A stretch of 64,000 bases of DNA from Candidatus Paceibacterota bacterium (GTDB lineage: Bacteria; Verrucomicrobiota; Verrucomicrobiia; Limisphaerales; UBA8199), in NCBI GenBank assembly GCA_035452965.1, contig DAOTCE010000019.1:37243-101242 (forward strand), given 5' to 3'. The position numbers and the translations under genes are program-made. Shown here piece after piece: positions 40,738 through 50,200 of the stretch. Below the pieces are notes generated by a model that saw only the letters and a list, made by a program, of their open reading frames with translations, was not told the origin of the DNA and searched no databases. Each line of letters opens with the position of its first letter. The stretch's first letter is position 1.

Positions 40738-41004
40738 ATGCCTCGCAAGACTCGTCCCGACAAACCGGGTAAACGCGGCGCCCGCGGCCGGTCCTCCTAC
40801 GGTGAAATCCGCACCCCCCGCCCCAAGCCCAAGATTGACTTCACGGTGGACGCGCTTGATTTCAAGAATGTCACTTTGTTGCGGCAGTTCGTGACCGACC
40901 AGGGCCGTATTCTGCCCCGGAAGTACACCGGCCTGCCCGCGCACTATCAGCGCCGGCTGAATCGCGCCATCAAGCGCGCCCGGCAGATGTTGCTGATGAA
41001 GTAA
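40738..41004 (+). CDS. rpsR: 30S ribosomal protein S18
   Basis: 88 aa; D-F-K-N-V-T-L-L-R-Q-F-V-T-D-Q-G-R-I-L-P-R-K-Y-T-G and A-H-Y-Q-R-R-L-N-R-A-I-K-R-A-R are diagnostic. Follows rpmG by 12 bp and ends at a strong terminator. The usual rpsF and rplI partners are not adjacent. Confidence 0.95.
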   Translation: MPRKTRPDKPGKRGARGRSSYGEIRTPRPKPKIDFTVDALDFKNVTLLRQFVTDQGRILPRKYTGLPAHYQRRLNRAIKRARQMLLMK

Positions 41005-41007
41005 ATG

Positions 41008-41036
41008 AAAAAGCCACGCGCGGGCGTGGCTTTTTC
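41008..41036 (+). terminator. Rho-independent terminator after rpsR
   Basis: AAAAAGCCACGC-GCGG-GCGTGGCTTTTT: perfect stem with A and T tracts, so it may serve both strands. Confidence 0.93.
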
Positions 41037-41062
41037 ATTTCAATTTGCGGTTCTAATCGTCT

Positions 41063-41227
41063 CTACGTCGCTTCGCGGGTTTCCCAGTCCCCGAGGTGGA
41101 GGTATTCCCTGATCTTCCTGCGTTCGTAGCGATGTTTCAGAGGTTTCTTTGGCTGGTTGTCAACTTTGCGGAAAGGATGTTTGGGGTTACGAATAGCCTC
41201 GCTGATGATTTCCAACGATTTGGTCAT
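41063..41227 (-). CDS. Possible small basic protein, 54 aa
   Basis: In a 423-bp gap between rpsR and prmA, the minus strand from ATG 41227 reads MTKSLEIISEAIRNPKHPFR and continues basic to R-E-Y-L-H-L-G-D-W. The open frame continues upstream of the ATG through another 20 sense codons (W-L-D-G-T-L-H-A-W), so it may be the tail of a decayed larger gene. The rest of the gap (41228-41427) is AT-richer than its surroundings and holds nothing I can support. Confidence 0.35.
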   Translation of the reverse strand: MTKSLEIISEAIRNPKHPFRKVDNQPKKPLKHRYERRKIREYLHLGDWETREAT

Positions 41228-41427
41228 AGCTTGATTTGTTTGCTTGTTCTTGTTCAGCCATGCATGAAGGGTGCCATCGAGCCATCCTTGTTAGGGCTCA
41301 CAGTGCTTTGAATATGGCATTTGCCGCTTCAAGCAATTCTATTATAAGACTATTTCCAGAAAAATCCATTCAAAAAACTCGCGTGGCATTTTTCCGGTCC
41401 GGCGGGCGTGTCCCGACCCCGCCGCGC

Positions 41428-42351
41428 TTACTTGCCCTGACGCCGGGGAGCATGGCGCCAGCCAAAGGCGCCGGAGCGCCATTCCCTTTGCGTCCGGGCG
41501 GCCAGCAACCGCAGGCCCGCGGCTGAGCAGGCCCGTTGGACCTTCGCGAACTCGGCCGCCAGGATGCCGGCAACCACCATGACCCCATCCCGGCGCAAGC
41601 GGGTCAGGAGCCGTTGCTGCTGCTCCAGCAGCAGGTTTGTAACCAGGTTGGCGCAGATCAGGGAGTATTGCCTGCTGGTTTGGCGCGGCAGCCTGGTCAG
41701 ATCCTGTTGCCGAAAGCGGATTTGACCGGACACGCGGTTGCGGCGCGCGTTGGCCCGGGCAGTTTGAACTGATTGAGGGTCGCAATCGAAGGCATCCACC
41801 GGGGCATAGCCGAGCTTGGCGGCGGCGATGGCGAGGATGCCCGAGCCCGTGCCGACATCCAGGCAGGACTGCGCCTGGCCGCGTCGGCGCCGGGCGACCA
41901 ATTGCCGCAGGCAGAAGGCGGTGGTCGGGTGCCGGCCGGTGCCGAAGCTCAAGCCCGGATCGAGCACAACCACCGCCTGGCCTTTTCGCGGGCGGTGCCG
42001 GCTCCAGCCTGGCTTGAGCAGGAGGGCGGAACCAATCTCCATGGGCCGGAAATGCCGCTTCCAGGATTCCGCCCAGTCTGCCCGGCGGATTCGCTTGATG
42101 GAGATTCTGCCAGGACCGAGGTCCAACCCGCTGGCCGTGATTCGCTCCAGGCCCGAGGCAAGCTCCGCCCGCCTGGTTCCGGACCAGGCTGACCTCGCGC
42201 GAAGGTAGGCTGATACCGTCGTTTGACCGGTTTCAACGTCGGTGTAGGAAGCCGCCGGTTGGGAGAAGGTGCTCCCGAGCAATTCGGCGACGGCGTCTTC
42301 GGCTTCGGGAGTCGTCGCGATGGAGATTCGCCAAAGCGAGTTTTGTTTCAT
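41428..42351 (-). CDS. prmA: Ribosomal protein L11 methyltransferase
   Basis: 307 aa with the PrmA sequence L-D-P-G-L-S-F-G-T-G-R-H-P-T-T-A-F-C and the SAM motif C-L-D-V-G-T-G-S-G-I-L-A-I-A-A-A-K-L-G. The N-terminal L11-recognition domain is present but short. Start at 42351 (MKQNSLWRIS). Trimethylates ribosomal protein L11. Confidence 0.88.
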   Translation of the reverse strand: MKQNSLWRISIATTPEAEDAVAELLGSTFSQPAASYTDVETGQTTVSAYLRARSAWSGTRRAELASGLERITASGLDLGPGRISIKRIRRADWAESWKRHFRPMEIGSALLLKPGWSRHRPRKGQAVVVLDPGLSFGTGRHPTTAFCLRQLVARRRRGQAQSCLDVGTGSGILAIAAAKLGYAPVDAFDCDPQSVQTARANARRNRVSGQIRFRQQDLTRLPRQTSRQYSLICANLVTNLLLEQQQRLLTRLRRDGVMVVAGILAAEFAKVQRACSAAGLRLLAARTQREWRSGAFGWRHAPRRQGK

Positions 42352-42402
42352 CAACTATGCCTGGCCTGGCGCGGGCGCCGGCAGCCGGCGCATGGTCGCG
42401 GC

Positions 42403-43092
42403 TCAGGCGGTTTCACGCCAGGGAGTGAAGTTGACCAGTTGCAGCTCGGCCCCCTCCGGCAGGGCCAGGACGCGGGTGACGCTGGCGTATTCGATTTCAA
42501 ACGCCGCCATGCGCGCGAGCGGCCAGCGGAGCATGATGCTCAACAGCACACGGATGATGCCGCCGTGACAGAAGACGGCGACTTCCTGGCCGGGGTGGGT
42601 GTCCAGGATTTGGCGCAAGCAGGGCTCCACCCGGTCGCGCAGGGTGTCGGCGCACTCGGCATTGGCGATGCCGTCGCAGTCCAGTTGCTCGAGCCAGGCA
42701 AAAGCGCTGACGCCGAATTTCGCCTCGACATCCGCCCAGGCCAGTCCCGTCCAGTCTCCGAAGTCGGCTTCGCGCAAGTCCGGCAGGATGACGGGTCTGG
42801 GCGTTCCGTTGACCAGGAGCGGCGCCAGCGTTTGCTGGACGCGTTTCATGGGGCTGGCGTAGATCGCGCTCAAGGGCTGCCGGCGGAGGTAAGCCGCCAG
42901 CGCGTCCGCCTGCTCGTGGCCGCGGGGCGAAAGCTCCATGTCAATCCGGCCGCCGAAGATGCCCTGGTAGCGGGATTCGACTTCACCATGGCGGATCAGC
43001 AACAGGCGAGTTGGGGCCGTCTCCGCGGGGGAAGGACGGTCGGGCGAGGGGCAAGAGGGGCGGGACGGGGCAGAGGTGGTAACGGGGTTCAC
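42403..43092 (-). CDS. Histidine phosphatase family protein
   Basis: L-L-L-I-R-H-G-E-V-E-S carries the phosphorylated His. R-G-H-E-Q-A, Y-A-S-P-M-K-R-V-Q-Q-T and V-A-V-F-C-H-G-G-I-I-R-V-L complete the phosphoglycerate-mutase fold (CobC/GpmB-like). 229 aa. It follows the ABC ATPase gene by 19 bp on the same strand where a permease would be expected. The substrate is not predictable. Confidence 0.88.
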   Translation of the reverse strand: MNPVTTSAPSRPSCPSPDRPSPAETAPTRLLLIRHGEVESRYQGIFGGRIDMELSPRGHEQADALAAYLRRQPLSAIYASPMKRVQQTLAPLLVNGTPRPVILPDLREADFGDWTGLAWADVEAKFGVSAFAWLEQLDCDGIANAECADTLRDRVEPCLRQILDTHPGQEVAVFCHGGIIRVLLSIMLRWPLARMAAFEIEYASVTRVLALPEGAELQLVNFTPWRETA

Positions 43093-43111
43093 TGGTTTGC
43101 GCTGGGCAGGA

Positions 43112-43813
43112 TCACTTGACGGGTTGGTCGCTGAGCTGGCCTTTTTCGAGATAGACCGTCCGCGAGGCGCGCGCGGAGGCGTGGGGGTCGTGGGTGACCA
43201 TAATGATCGTCTTGCCGTGCTCGCGGTTCAGCGCCTGGAGCAGGTCCAGAATTTCGTCCCCCGATTTGCGGTCGAGGTCGCCGGTGGGCTCGTCGCAGAG
43301 CAGCAGCGTGGGGTCGGTGACAATCGCGCGGGCGATGCCCACGCGCTGCTGTTCCCCGCCGGAAAGCTGGCGGGGGTAGTGCCGCTCGCGGTGGGAGAGT
43401 CCGACGATGGCCAGGGCGGTGGACACGTGTCGTTTCCGCTGCGTGCGGGACAGGTGCGTGAGCAGGAGGGGCAATTCGACATTGCGTTCGGCGGTGAGCA
43501 CCGGCAGGAGGTTGTAGAGCTGGAAGACGAAGCCGATGTGCCGGGCGCGCCAGGCGGCCAGCTTGTGGTCAGACAGCTCGTCAACGTGCTCGCCCGCGAT
43601 GCTGACCGAGCCGCGGGTGGGCCGGTCCAGCCCGCCGATGAGGTTCAGCAGGGTGCTTTTGCCTGAACCCGACGGCCCCATCAGCGCCAGGAACTCGCCC
43701 GCCGGCACCTTCAAGTGCAGGTCCCGGAGGACGTGGATGTCCTCCGAGCCGCGGTGGAACACCTTCTCCACGCCATCCACGTTCACCAGCGCGTCGTTGG
43801 CCGAGTCAGTCAT
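43112..43813 (-). CDS. ABC transporter ATP-binding protein (MacB/LolD type)
   Basis: 233 aa with Walker A G-P-S-G-S-G-K-S-T, signature L-S-G-G-E-Q-Q-R-V, Walker B L-L-L-C-D-E-P-T-G-D-L-D and H-loop V-T-H-D. It is 15 bp downstream of an HlyD-type adaptor. Together they match the MacA-MacB type of export or lipoprotein-release system, but no permease gene follows. Confidence 0.93.
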   Translation of the reverse strand: MTDSANDALVNVDGVEKVFHRGSEDIHVLRDLHLKVPAGEFLALMGPSGSGKSTLLNLIGGLDRPTRGSVSIAGEHVDELSDHKLAAWRARHIGFVFQLYNLLPVLTAERNVELPLLLTHLSRTQRKRHVSTALAIVGLSHRERHYPRQLSGGEQQRVGIARAIVTDPTLLLCDEPTGDLDRKSGDEILDLLQALNREHGKTIIMVTHDPHASARASRTVYLEKGQLSDQPVK

Positions 43814-43828
43814 GCGTTTCCTGGTTGC

Positions 43829-45046
43829 TCAGTTCTTCTCGACTACCGCCGATTTGTCGGTCAGGCCCTTGGGCCAGTCGGCGACGATTCGTTCGCCGGC
43901 CGCCACGCCGGCGCTGATGACAACCCCCTCGAGGCCGGTGCTGCTGACCGTCACGGCCCGGCGCTCGGTGCGCCCGTCGCGCACGACGAGCACCACGCTG
44001 CGGCCGTCCTGCTGCTGCACGGCGGCTTTGGGGACGATCACGGTGCGGCCCGCCGTGGGGCCGGACCCGCCCGCTTCGCGGAAGGCGACCTTGGCGCTCA
44101 TCTCGGGCAGGATGCGGGGGTCGAGCTTGTCAATCCCGATGCGCACTTTCACGGTGGATTTCTGCCGGTCGGCGGTCGGGATGATCGCAATTACCTTGCA
44201 GGGGATCTTCCAGTCCGAGTAGGCGTCGAGCGTCGCTTCCACGGCCTGGCCCGGGCGGACGCGATTGATGTAGCTCTCGTTGACATCTATTTCGATCTCC
44301 AGGGACTCCATGTCCACGATGGTGCAAATGCCGGTGCGCGTGAAGCCGCCCCCGGCGGAGATCGGGGAAATCATCTCGCCCGGTTGCGCATTCTTGGAAG
44401 TGACGATGCCGGTGAAGGGCGCGCGGATGATGGTGTCGTCCAGTTGCTGCTGCCAGTAGGCCACCTGCTTTTCCGCCACCGCGATGTCGGCCTGCTGCTG
44501 GTCTAATCTCGCTTTAAGGGCCAGGTGCGCGGCTTCGGCGTGATCATAGTCGGCCTGTGTGCCGACCTTGTGCTGGAGCAGGCCGGCCTGGCGCTGCAGC
44601 TCCTGGTCGGCTTCCTTAATGCGCACGCGAGTTTCGGCCAGGGCGTTTGTGGCCGAGATCCGCTGCGCTTCCGCCAGGTAGAGGCTGGTTTTCACGTTCG
44701 TATCGTCGAGGCGCGCCAGGATTTGGCCTTCCTGCACTTTCATCCCCTCCTCGACGAGCACCTCGGTGACTTTGGCGGTGATCTTGGATGAAACGGTCGC
44801 CTGTCTCCGGGCGGTGACGTAGCCGGAGGCGTTGAGCACCGTCCGCTCGATGCCCGGGCCGGTGGCCTCCCGCACCTGCACGGTGCGCACGGGGATGGCG
44901 CCTGGCCGCTTGAGCCAGAAGGCGGCCCCGGCCGCAAGCGCCAGCACGAGGACGACGGCCAGTAACAGCCAGAGTCGCGAGGACGACTCGGGTCTGGCGC
45001 TGCGCTCGATGCGCAAGTCATCCAGCGTGGGTTTCGGCGAACTCAT
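43829..45046 (-). CDS. HlyD/MacA-type periplasmic adaptor
   Basis: 405 aa: an N-terminal membrane anchor (LWLLLAVVLVLALAAGAAFW), barrel-sandwich halves around a long coiled-coil hairpin (about residues 120-185), then a beta-barrel with T-G-I-V-T-S-K-N-A-Q-P-G-E. It links an inner-membrane transporter to an outer-membrane channel. First gene of the adaptor-ATPase-phosphatase run. Confidence 0.88.
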   Translation of the reverse strand: MSSPKPTLDDLRIERSARPESSSRLWLLLAVVLVLALAAGAAFWLKRPGAIPVRTVQVREATGPGIERTVLNASGYVTARRQATVSSKITAKVTEVLVEEGMKVQEGQILARLDDTNVKTSLYLAEAQRISATNALAETRVRIKEADQELQRQAGLLQHKVGTQADYDHAEAAHLALKARLDQQQADIAVAEKQVAYWQQQLDDTIIRAPFTGIVTSKNAQPGEMISPISAGGGFTRTGICTIVDMESLEIEIDVNESYINRVRPGQAVEATLDAYSDWKIPCKVIAIIPTADRQKSTVKVRIGIDKLDPRILPEMSAKVAFREAGGSGPTAGRTVIVPKAAVQQQDGRSVVLVVRDGRTERRAVTVSSTGLEGVVISAGVAAGERIVADWPKGLTDKSAVVEKN

Positions 45047-45172
45047 AGATCACGGCCCCGTGGAGGAAACTGGTTTTTCCGCTCAGGGTCAAGGTAATGC
45101 TGATCCGGGAGGGCACCGGGGGGGCGATTTGGCGTAAGTGCGGGCTCCGCCGGGGGTTATGCAAATGAACCT

Positions 45173-45209
45173 ACGGTGTGGATACGGTGTGGATACGGTG
45201 AGGATACGG
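45173..45209. repeat. 11-bp tandem repeat (about 3.4 copies)
   Basis: The unit acggtgtggat is repeated at 45173, 45184 and 45195 (one base changed in the third), with a partial fourth copy. It lies in the 381-bp gap between the adaptor and the beta-helix gene; I see nothing else supportable in that gap. Confidence 0.85.
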
Positions 45210-45427
45210 AGGGACTGGCTGGCGTATAGGGGACTGGTTCCGGGGAGCATTGGATGAGAGGCGAAAGCGGCCTGCCTGACTGAGGGATTGCGTTCGCGGC
45301 TTGTATTGGCTGGCTCGTACTGCCAACGTGGGGGCAGGATGAGTAAGATAGGCGGCCATTCTTTGGTCACTTGCGCGGGGCCAATCAACTGGCAGAGCGC
45401 TCTACTGCACCTTCATCATTTCGACCT

Positions 45428-47263
45428 ATGAAACAGATCACCGCAATTCTGCTGCTGGCGTTGGCGGCACAGCTCGCCTCGGGCAAGGAGTTCCATGTCT
45501 CCGTCAACGGCAACGACCGGAATAAAGGGTCGGCGTCCAAGCCGTTCCGCACCATCTCGGCCGCGGCGCAAGTGGCGCAGCCGGGGGATGTCGTTACCGT
45601 GCACGCGGGCGTTTATCGGGAGCGCATCGCGCCGCCGCGCGGGGGGAAGTCCGACCGGAAGCGTATTGTGTATCAGGCGGCACGGGGGGAGAAGGTCGAG
45701 ATCAAGGGTTCGGAGATGGTGAAGAACTGGGTGCGGGCGGAGGGGGATGCCTGGAAGGTGACGCTGCCCAACTCGTTCTTCGGCGCCTTTAACCCTTACA
45801 GCGACCTGATTCGCGGCGACTGGTTCCTGCCCAAGGGCCGGGAGCATCACACGGGCGCGGTGTATTTGAACGGCGAGTGGCTGAACGAGGCGGCGAAGCT
45901 GGACGAGGTGCTGAAGCCCGCGGGCGCCATCGCGCTGTGGTTTGGCCGGGTGGACCAGGACAACACCACGATCTGGGCGCAGTTCAAGGGGGTCAATCCC
46001 AACGAGCAGTTGGTGGAGATCAACGCGCGGCGCACGGTGTTTTACCCCGAGAAGCCGTACATCAACTACATCACCCTGCGGGGTTTCACCCTGCGGCACG
46101 CGGCCACGCCCTGGGCGCCGCCAACCGCCGAGCAGATCGGGTTGATCGGGACGCATTGGAGCAAGGGCTGGATCATTGAGAACAATGAGATCAGCCACTC
46201 GCGCTGTTCGGGGGTCACGCTCGGGAAATACGGCGATCAGTGGGACAACACCTCCGCCGACACCGCCGAGGGCTATGTGAAGACGATTGAGCGCGCCCTG
46301 GAGAATGGCTGGAACAAGGAGACCATTGGCCACCACGTTGTCCGCAACAACGTTATTCACGACTGCGAGCAGACGGGCATTTGCGGCAGCCTGGGGGCGG
46401 TGTTCAGCCGGATCGAGGGCAATCACATCTACAACATCTGGGCGCGGCGACTGTTCACCGGCGCCGAGATGGCGGGCATCAAGATCCACGCCGCCATTGA
46501 TACGCGCATCGAGCGCAACCGGATTCACCATGCCGGCCTCGGGATCTGGATGGACTGGATGGCCCAGGGCACGCGGATCACGGGGAATCTTTGCTACGAA
46601 AACACCACCTTCGACCTGTTCGTCGAGGTGGACCACGGGCCGTTTCTGGTGGACAACAACCTGTTCCTGTCGCCGGTCAGCATATCGGATATGTCCGAAG
46701 GCGGAGCCTACGCGCACAACCTGATGACGGGTCACATCCACAGCCGTCCTGAACCGAACCGGGTCACGCCCTACCATCCCGCCCACACGACGGCGGTGGC
46801 CGGGTTGGTGGACATCAAGGGCGGCGACAACCGCTTTTACAACAATATCCTGGTCGGCAAGGGGCCTGGGGCGGGGGACTTCGGGCTGCGTGTGTATGAC
46901 CCGCGGGAGTTCCCGTTGCAGACGGGTGGCAACGTGTATTGCCATGGCGCTCGTCCTTATGCCAGGGAAACCGGAGCGGTGAACCTGCCGGGAGTTGATC
47001 CCCGGGTGCGCTTGGTGGAGGAGGGGCAGAATGTGCATTTGCACCTTGTGTGGGATCACGCGATGCGAAACCCAGGCACGGTGCTTGTGACGACTGAACT
47101 GCTCGGGAAGGCCAAGATTCCGGACCTCGCCTACGAGAATCCCGACGGTTCGCCACTGAAGGTGGACCACGACTACTTCGGCCAGCGGCGAAGCGCGTCG
47201 CGCCCAACGCCCGGGCCATTTGAGAACGTGGCCGACAAGGAGACCAGGCTGAAGGTCTGGTGA
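45428..47263 (+). CDS. Secreted right-handed parallel beta-helix protein, 611 aa
   Basis: A signal peptide (AILLLALAAQLASG), then F-H-V-S-V-N-G-N-D-R-N-K-G-S...F-R-T-I-S-A-A-A-Q-V-A-Q-P-G-D-V-V: the DUF1565/pectate-lyase-like opening. A series of N-x-I-x-x coils follows (V-R-N-N-V-I-H-D-C, R-I-E-G-N-H-I-Y-N-I, R-I-E-R-N-R-I-H-H). Such proteins are polysaccharide lyases, epimerases or glycoside hydrolases; the catalytic residues are not obvious. ATG 45428 fits the signal peptide. Confidence 0.85.
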   Translation: MKQITAILLLALAAQLASGKEFHVSVNGNDRNKGSASKPFRTISAAAQVAQPGDVVTVHAGVYRERIAPPRGGKSDRKRIVYQAARGEKVEIKGSEMVKNWVRAEGDAWKVTLPNSFFGAFNPYSDLIRGDWFLPKGREHHTGAVYLNGEWLNEAAKLDEVLKPAGAIALWFGRVDQDNTTIWAQFKGVNPNEQLVEINARRTVFYPEKPYINYITLRGFTLRHAATPWAPPTAEQIGLIGTHWSKGWIIENNEISHSRCSGVTLGKYGDQWDNTSADTAEGYVKTIERALENGWNKETIGHHVVRNNVIHDCEQTGICGSLGAVFSRIEGNHIYNIWARRLFTGAEMAGIKIHAAIDTRIERNRIHHAGLGIWMDWMAQGTRITGNLCYENTTFDLFVEVDHGPFLVDNNLFLSPVSISDMSEGGAYAHNLMTGHIHSRPEPNRVTPYHPAHTTAVAGLVDIKGGDNRFYNNILVGKGPGAGDFGLRVYDPREFPLQTGGNVYCHGARPYARETGAVNLPGVDPRVRLVEEGQNVHLHLVWDHAMRNPGTVLVTTELLGKAKIPDLAYENPDGSPLKVDHDYFGQRRSASRPTPGPFENVADKETRLKVW

Positions 47264-47299
47264 GGGGAGCGTCCGCAGTCCGCATGAGAGTCTGGCACC

Positions 47300-50200
47300 A
47301 TGACGCCTGAGGAAACTAGGGAACCGCCGACTCCTCCGCCTGCGGCGACGTTGAGCCGGAGGCTGTTGTTTCCCCAACCGATCGCGTGGATCGTGCTGGT
47401 GATTGCGCTGGCGGCCAGCGCGGGGGCGTGGATGGTCGCCTGGAATAAGGCGAAACTGGAGGCGAGCAACCTGTTTAACGAGGAAGTGGAGAGGATTAGG
47501 GGGGCGTTGTCGGAACGGATGCAAATCTACGAGGATGTTCTGCATGGAGCCGCGGGCCTGTTCGCGGCGAGCTCCAGCGTGGAGCGCGGAGAATGGCGCG
47601 CCTACCTGCAGAGTGTGTCCGTTGAGGAGCGTTTTCCGGGCATTGACAGCGTGGGTTTCTTGGACTTCGTGCCGCGGGCCGAATTGCCGGCGTTTCTCAG
47701 GACCGCGCGCGCGGACCGGCCGAACGGCTTTGACGTGAGAGATTCGGGGACCACAAACGATCTGCTGGTCGTCAAGTACATCTATCCGGAGGCGCGCCAT
47801 CGCAGGATGCTGGGGCGGGACATGTGGGGGGATCCGGAGCAGCGGAGCGTGACGGAGCGGGCCTGCGATTCAGGGCTCGCCGCCATGAGTGGGATGATCA
47901 GCCTGCAGGTGGAGGGCCGCGGGCCGCAGGCCGGTTTCTTAATGGTCCTGCCGGTGTATCGCCACGGGATGCCCACGGACACCAAGGCGGAGCGGCAGGC
48001 AGCCATCGAGGGCTGGGTATTCGCCCGCTTTGTCACCGCCCAACTGATGCAACAGGTCATGGGCGGCAATCATCCGTGGCTGCACCTCCAGGTTTTCGAC
48101 GATGACCCTCCAGGGTCGGACAAGCTCATTTTCGACGAGGATCCGAAGCTGACGGCGGACCGGCCACAAACGAAGGCGCTATTCCACGTGAGGGTCCATG
48201 CCGAGTTGGGCGGACGCGCGTGGAGCCTGGGTTTTGCGACCAAGCCGTCTATTGAAGCGGAGCGGCGGCGCGGGGCGGGCCTCGGGGTGGGGGCGGTGGG
48301 GGGCTTGATCAGCTTGCTGCTGTTCGGCATTGCCTGGTCGTTGAGCCACACCCGCGAGCGCGCGCTGGCGATGGCGGCGGAGATGACCAAGACCTTGCGG
48401 GAGACGAACCAGTGGCTGGAGCACGAGCGGTTTTTGCTGCGCACACTCATGGACAACGTGCCCGAGCGCATCTACTTTAAGGACCGGCAAAGCCGGTTCC
48501 TGCGCGCCAGCCGGGCGCAGTGGCGCGCCCTTGGCTGTACCTCTCCCGAGGGGGCTGTCGGGAAGACGGATTTGGATTTCTTTTCCGAGGAGCATGCCCG
48601 GCAGACCGGAGAGGATGAGCAGCGGTTGATGGCCGGCAGCGAGCCGATCACCAAGGAGGAGAAGGTAACCCGCTCCGACGGCGGCATGACATGGCTCTTG
48701 AGCACCAAGATGCCACTGCGTGACGAGCGCGGCAACATGGTGGGCACCTTCGGCATTTCGCGCGACATCACCGACCGGAAGCGCGCCGAAGAGGCCATGC
48801 GCCAGGCCAAGGAAGCCGCGGAGGAGGCCAGCCGGACCAAGAGCCAGTTCCTGGCCAGCATGAGCCACGAGCTGCGCACGCCGCTCAATTCTGTAATCGG
48901 CTTCGCCAACATTCTGCTCAAGAACAAGGCCGGCAACCTCAGCCCGGCGGATCTCAACTTCCTCGACCGCATTCAAGCCAATGGCCGGCATTTGCTGGCG
49001 CTGATCAACGACATTCTCGATCTGTCCAAGATCGAAGCCCGAAAGGTGGAACTCCGCCTGGGGTCGGTGGCGCTGGACGTGCTGGTGCGCGAAACGGTCG
49101 CGCAGCAGGAAAGCCTGGCGCGGGATAAATCCGTCGAGCTGCAGACCGACCTGCCCGCACAGGTGGCTCCCATCCTGACCGACGCAGACAAGCTCAAGCA
49201 GGTGCTGATCAACCTCATCGGCAATGCGCTTAAGTTCACCGAACAAGGCAGTGTGACGGTGCGCGTCGTGACGGAACCCGCCGGCCATCAGCCCATCAGC
49301 CTCGAGGTGGCGGACACCGGCATCGGCATTCCGCGGGAGAAACTGGGGGTCATCTTCGATGCCTTTCAGCAGGTCGAAACCGGCACGACGCGCAAATACG
49401 GCGGCACGGGGCTGGGCCTGACGGTTTCCCAGGCGCTCTGCCAGCTGATGGGGTACCACCTGGAGGTTTCCAGCGAGCTGGGCCGCGGTTCGACTTTCCG
49501 TGTCCGCCTGGCGCCTGGTTCAAAGCCGGCGGCCCCCGGTCCTTCCGAGCCGGCGCCGGCCGTCGAACCCGCGCCGCCCGCCGGTGCCACCCCCGACTTC
49601 AAAGGCAAGCTGGCGCTGGTGATTGACGACGAACCGGACTCGCGCACGCTGCTTGCCCATGCGATTGAGGACTTCGGCGGCCGGGCCCTGGCGGCGAGCT
49701 CGGGCGAGCAGGGCCTGCGCATGGCCCGCGAGTTCCGGCCCCATCTCATCACCGTGGACCTGATGATGCCGGGACTGGACGGCTGGCAGGTCATCCGCGC
49801 GCTCAAGGCGGATCCCGAGCTGTGCAATACCCCGGTGGTGGTGGTCAGCATCGTGGCGGGGGAGCAGCGCGGCCGCATTCTGGGGGCGGTGGAAGTGCTG
49901 CAAAAACCTGTCAGCCGCGCGGAACTGTTTGCCGTGATCCATCGCTGCGTCCCGGTCACGAACCCTCGCATTCTCCTCGTTGAGGACGAGGAGGACTCCC
50001 GGCGCATGCTGGCTGTCCATCTTGAAAGCGAGCCCTGTGAACTTCGCGCCGCAGCGAACGGGCGCGAAGCCGTGGAAATCCTAGAGACCTTCACGCCCGA
50101 CCTGGTCCTGCTTGACCTGATCATGCCGCTCATGGACGGCATGGCCTTTCTGAACCATGTTCGGTCAATTCCCCGGTTCCAGTTCCTGCCGATCGTGGTT

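Noticed and set aside
45370..45420. tRNA-like string (ggcagagcgctctac)
   Set aside because: No acceptor stem, T-arm or anticodon arm can be drawn around it.
45416..47800. 794-codon minus-strand frame
   Set aside because: Antisense to the beta-helix gene and the start of the kinase; Arg/His/Pro-rich and without domains.
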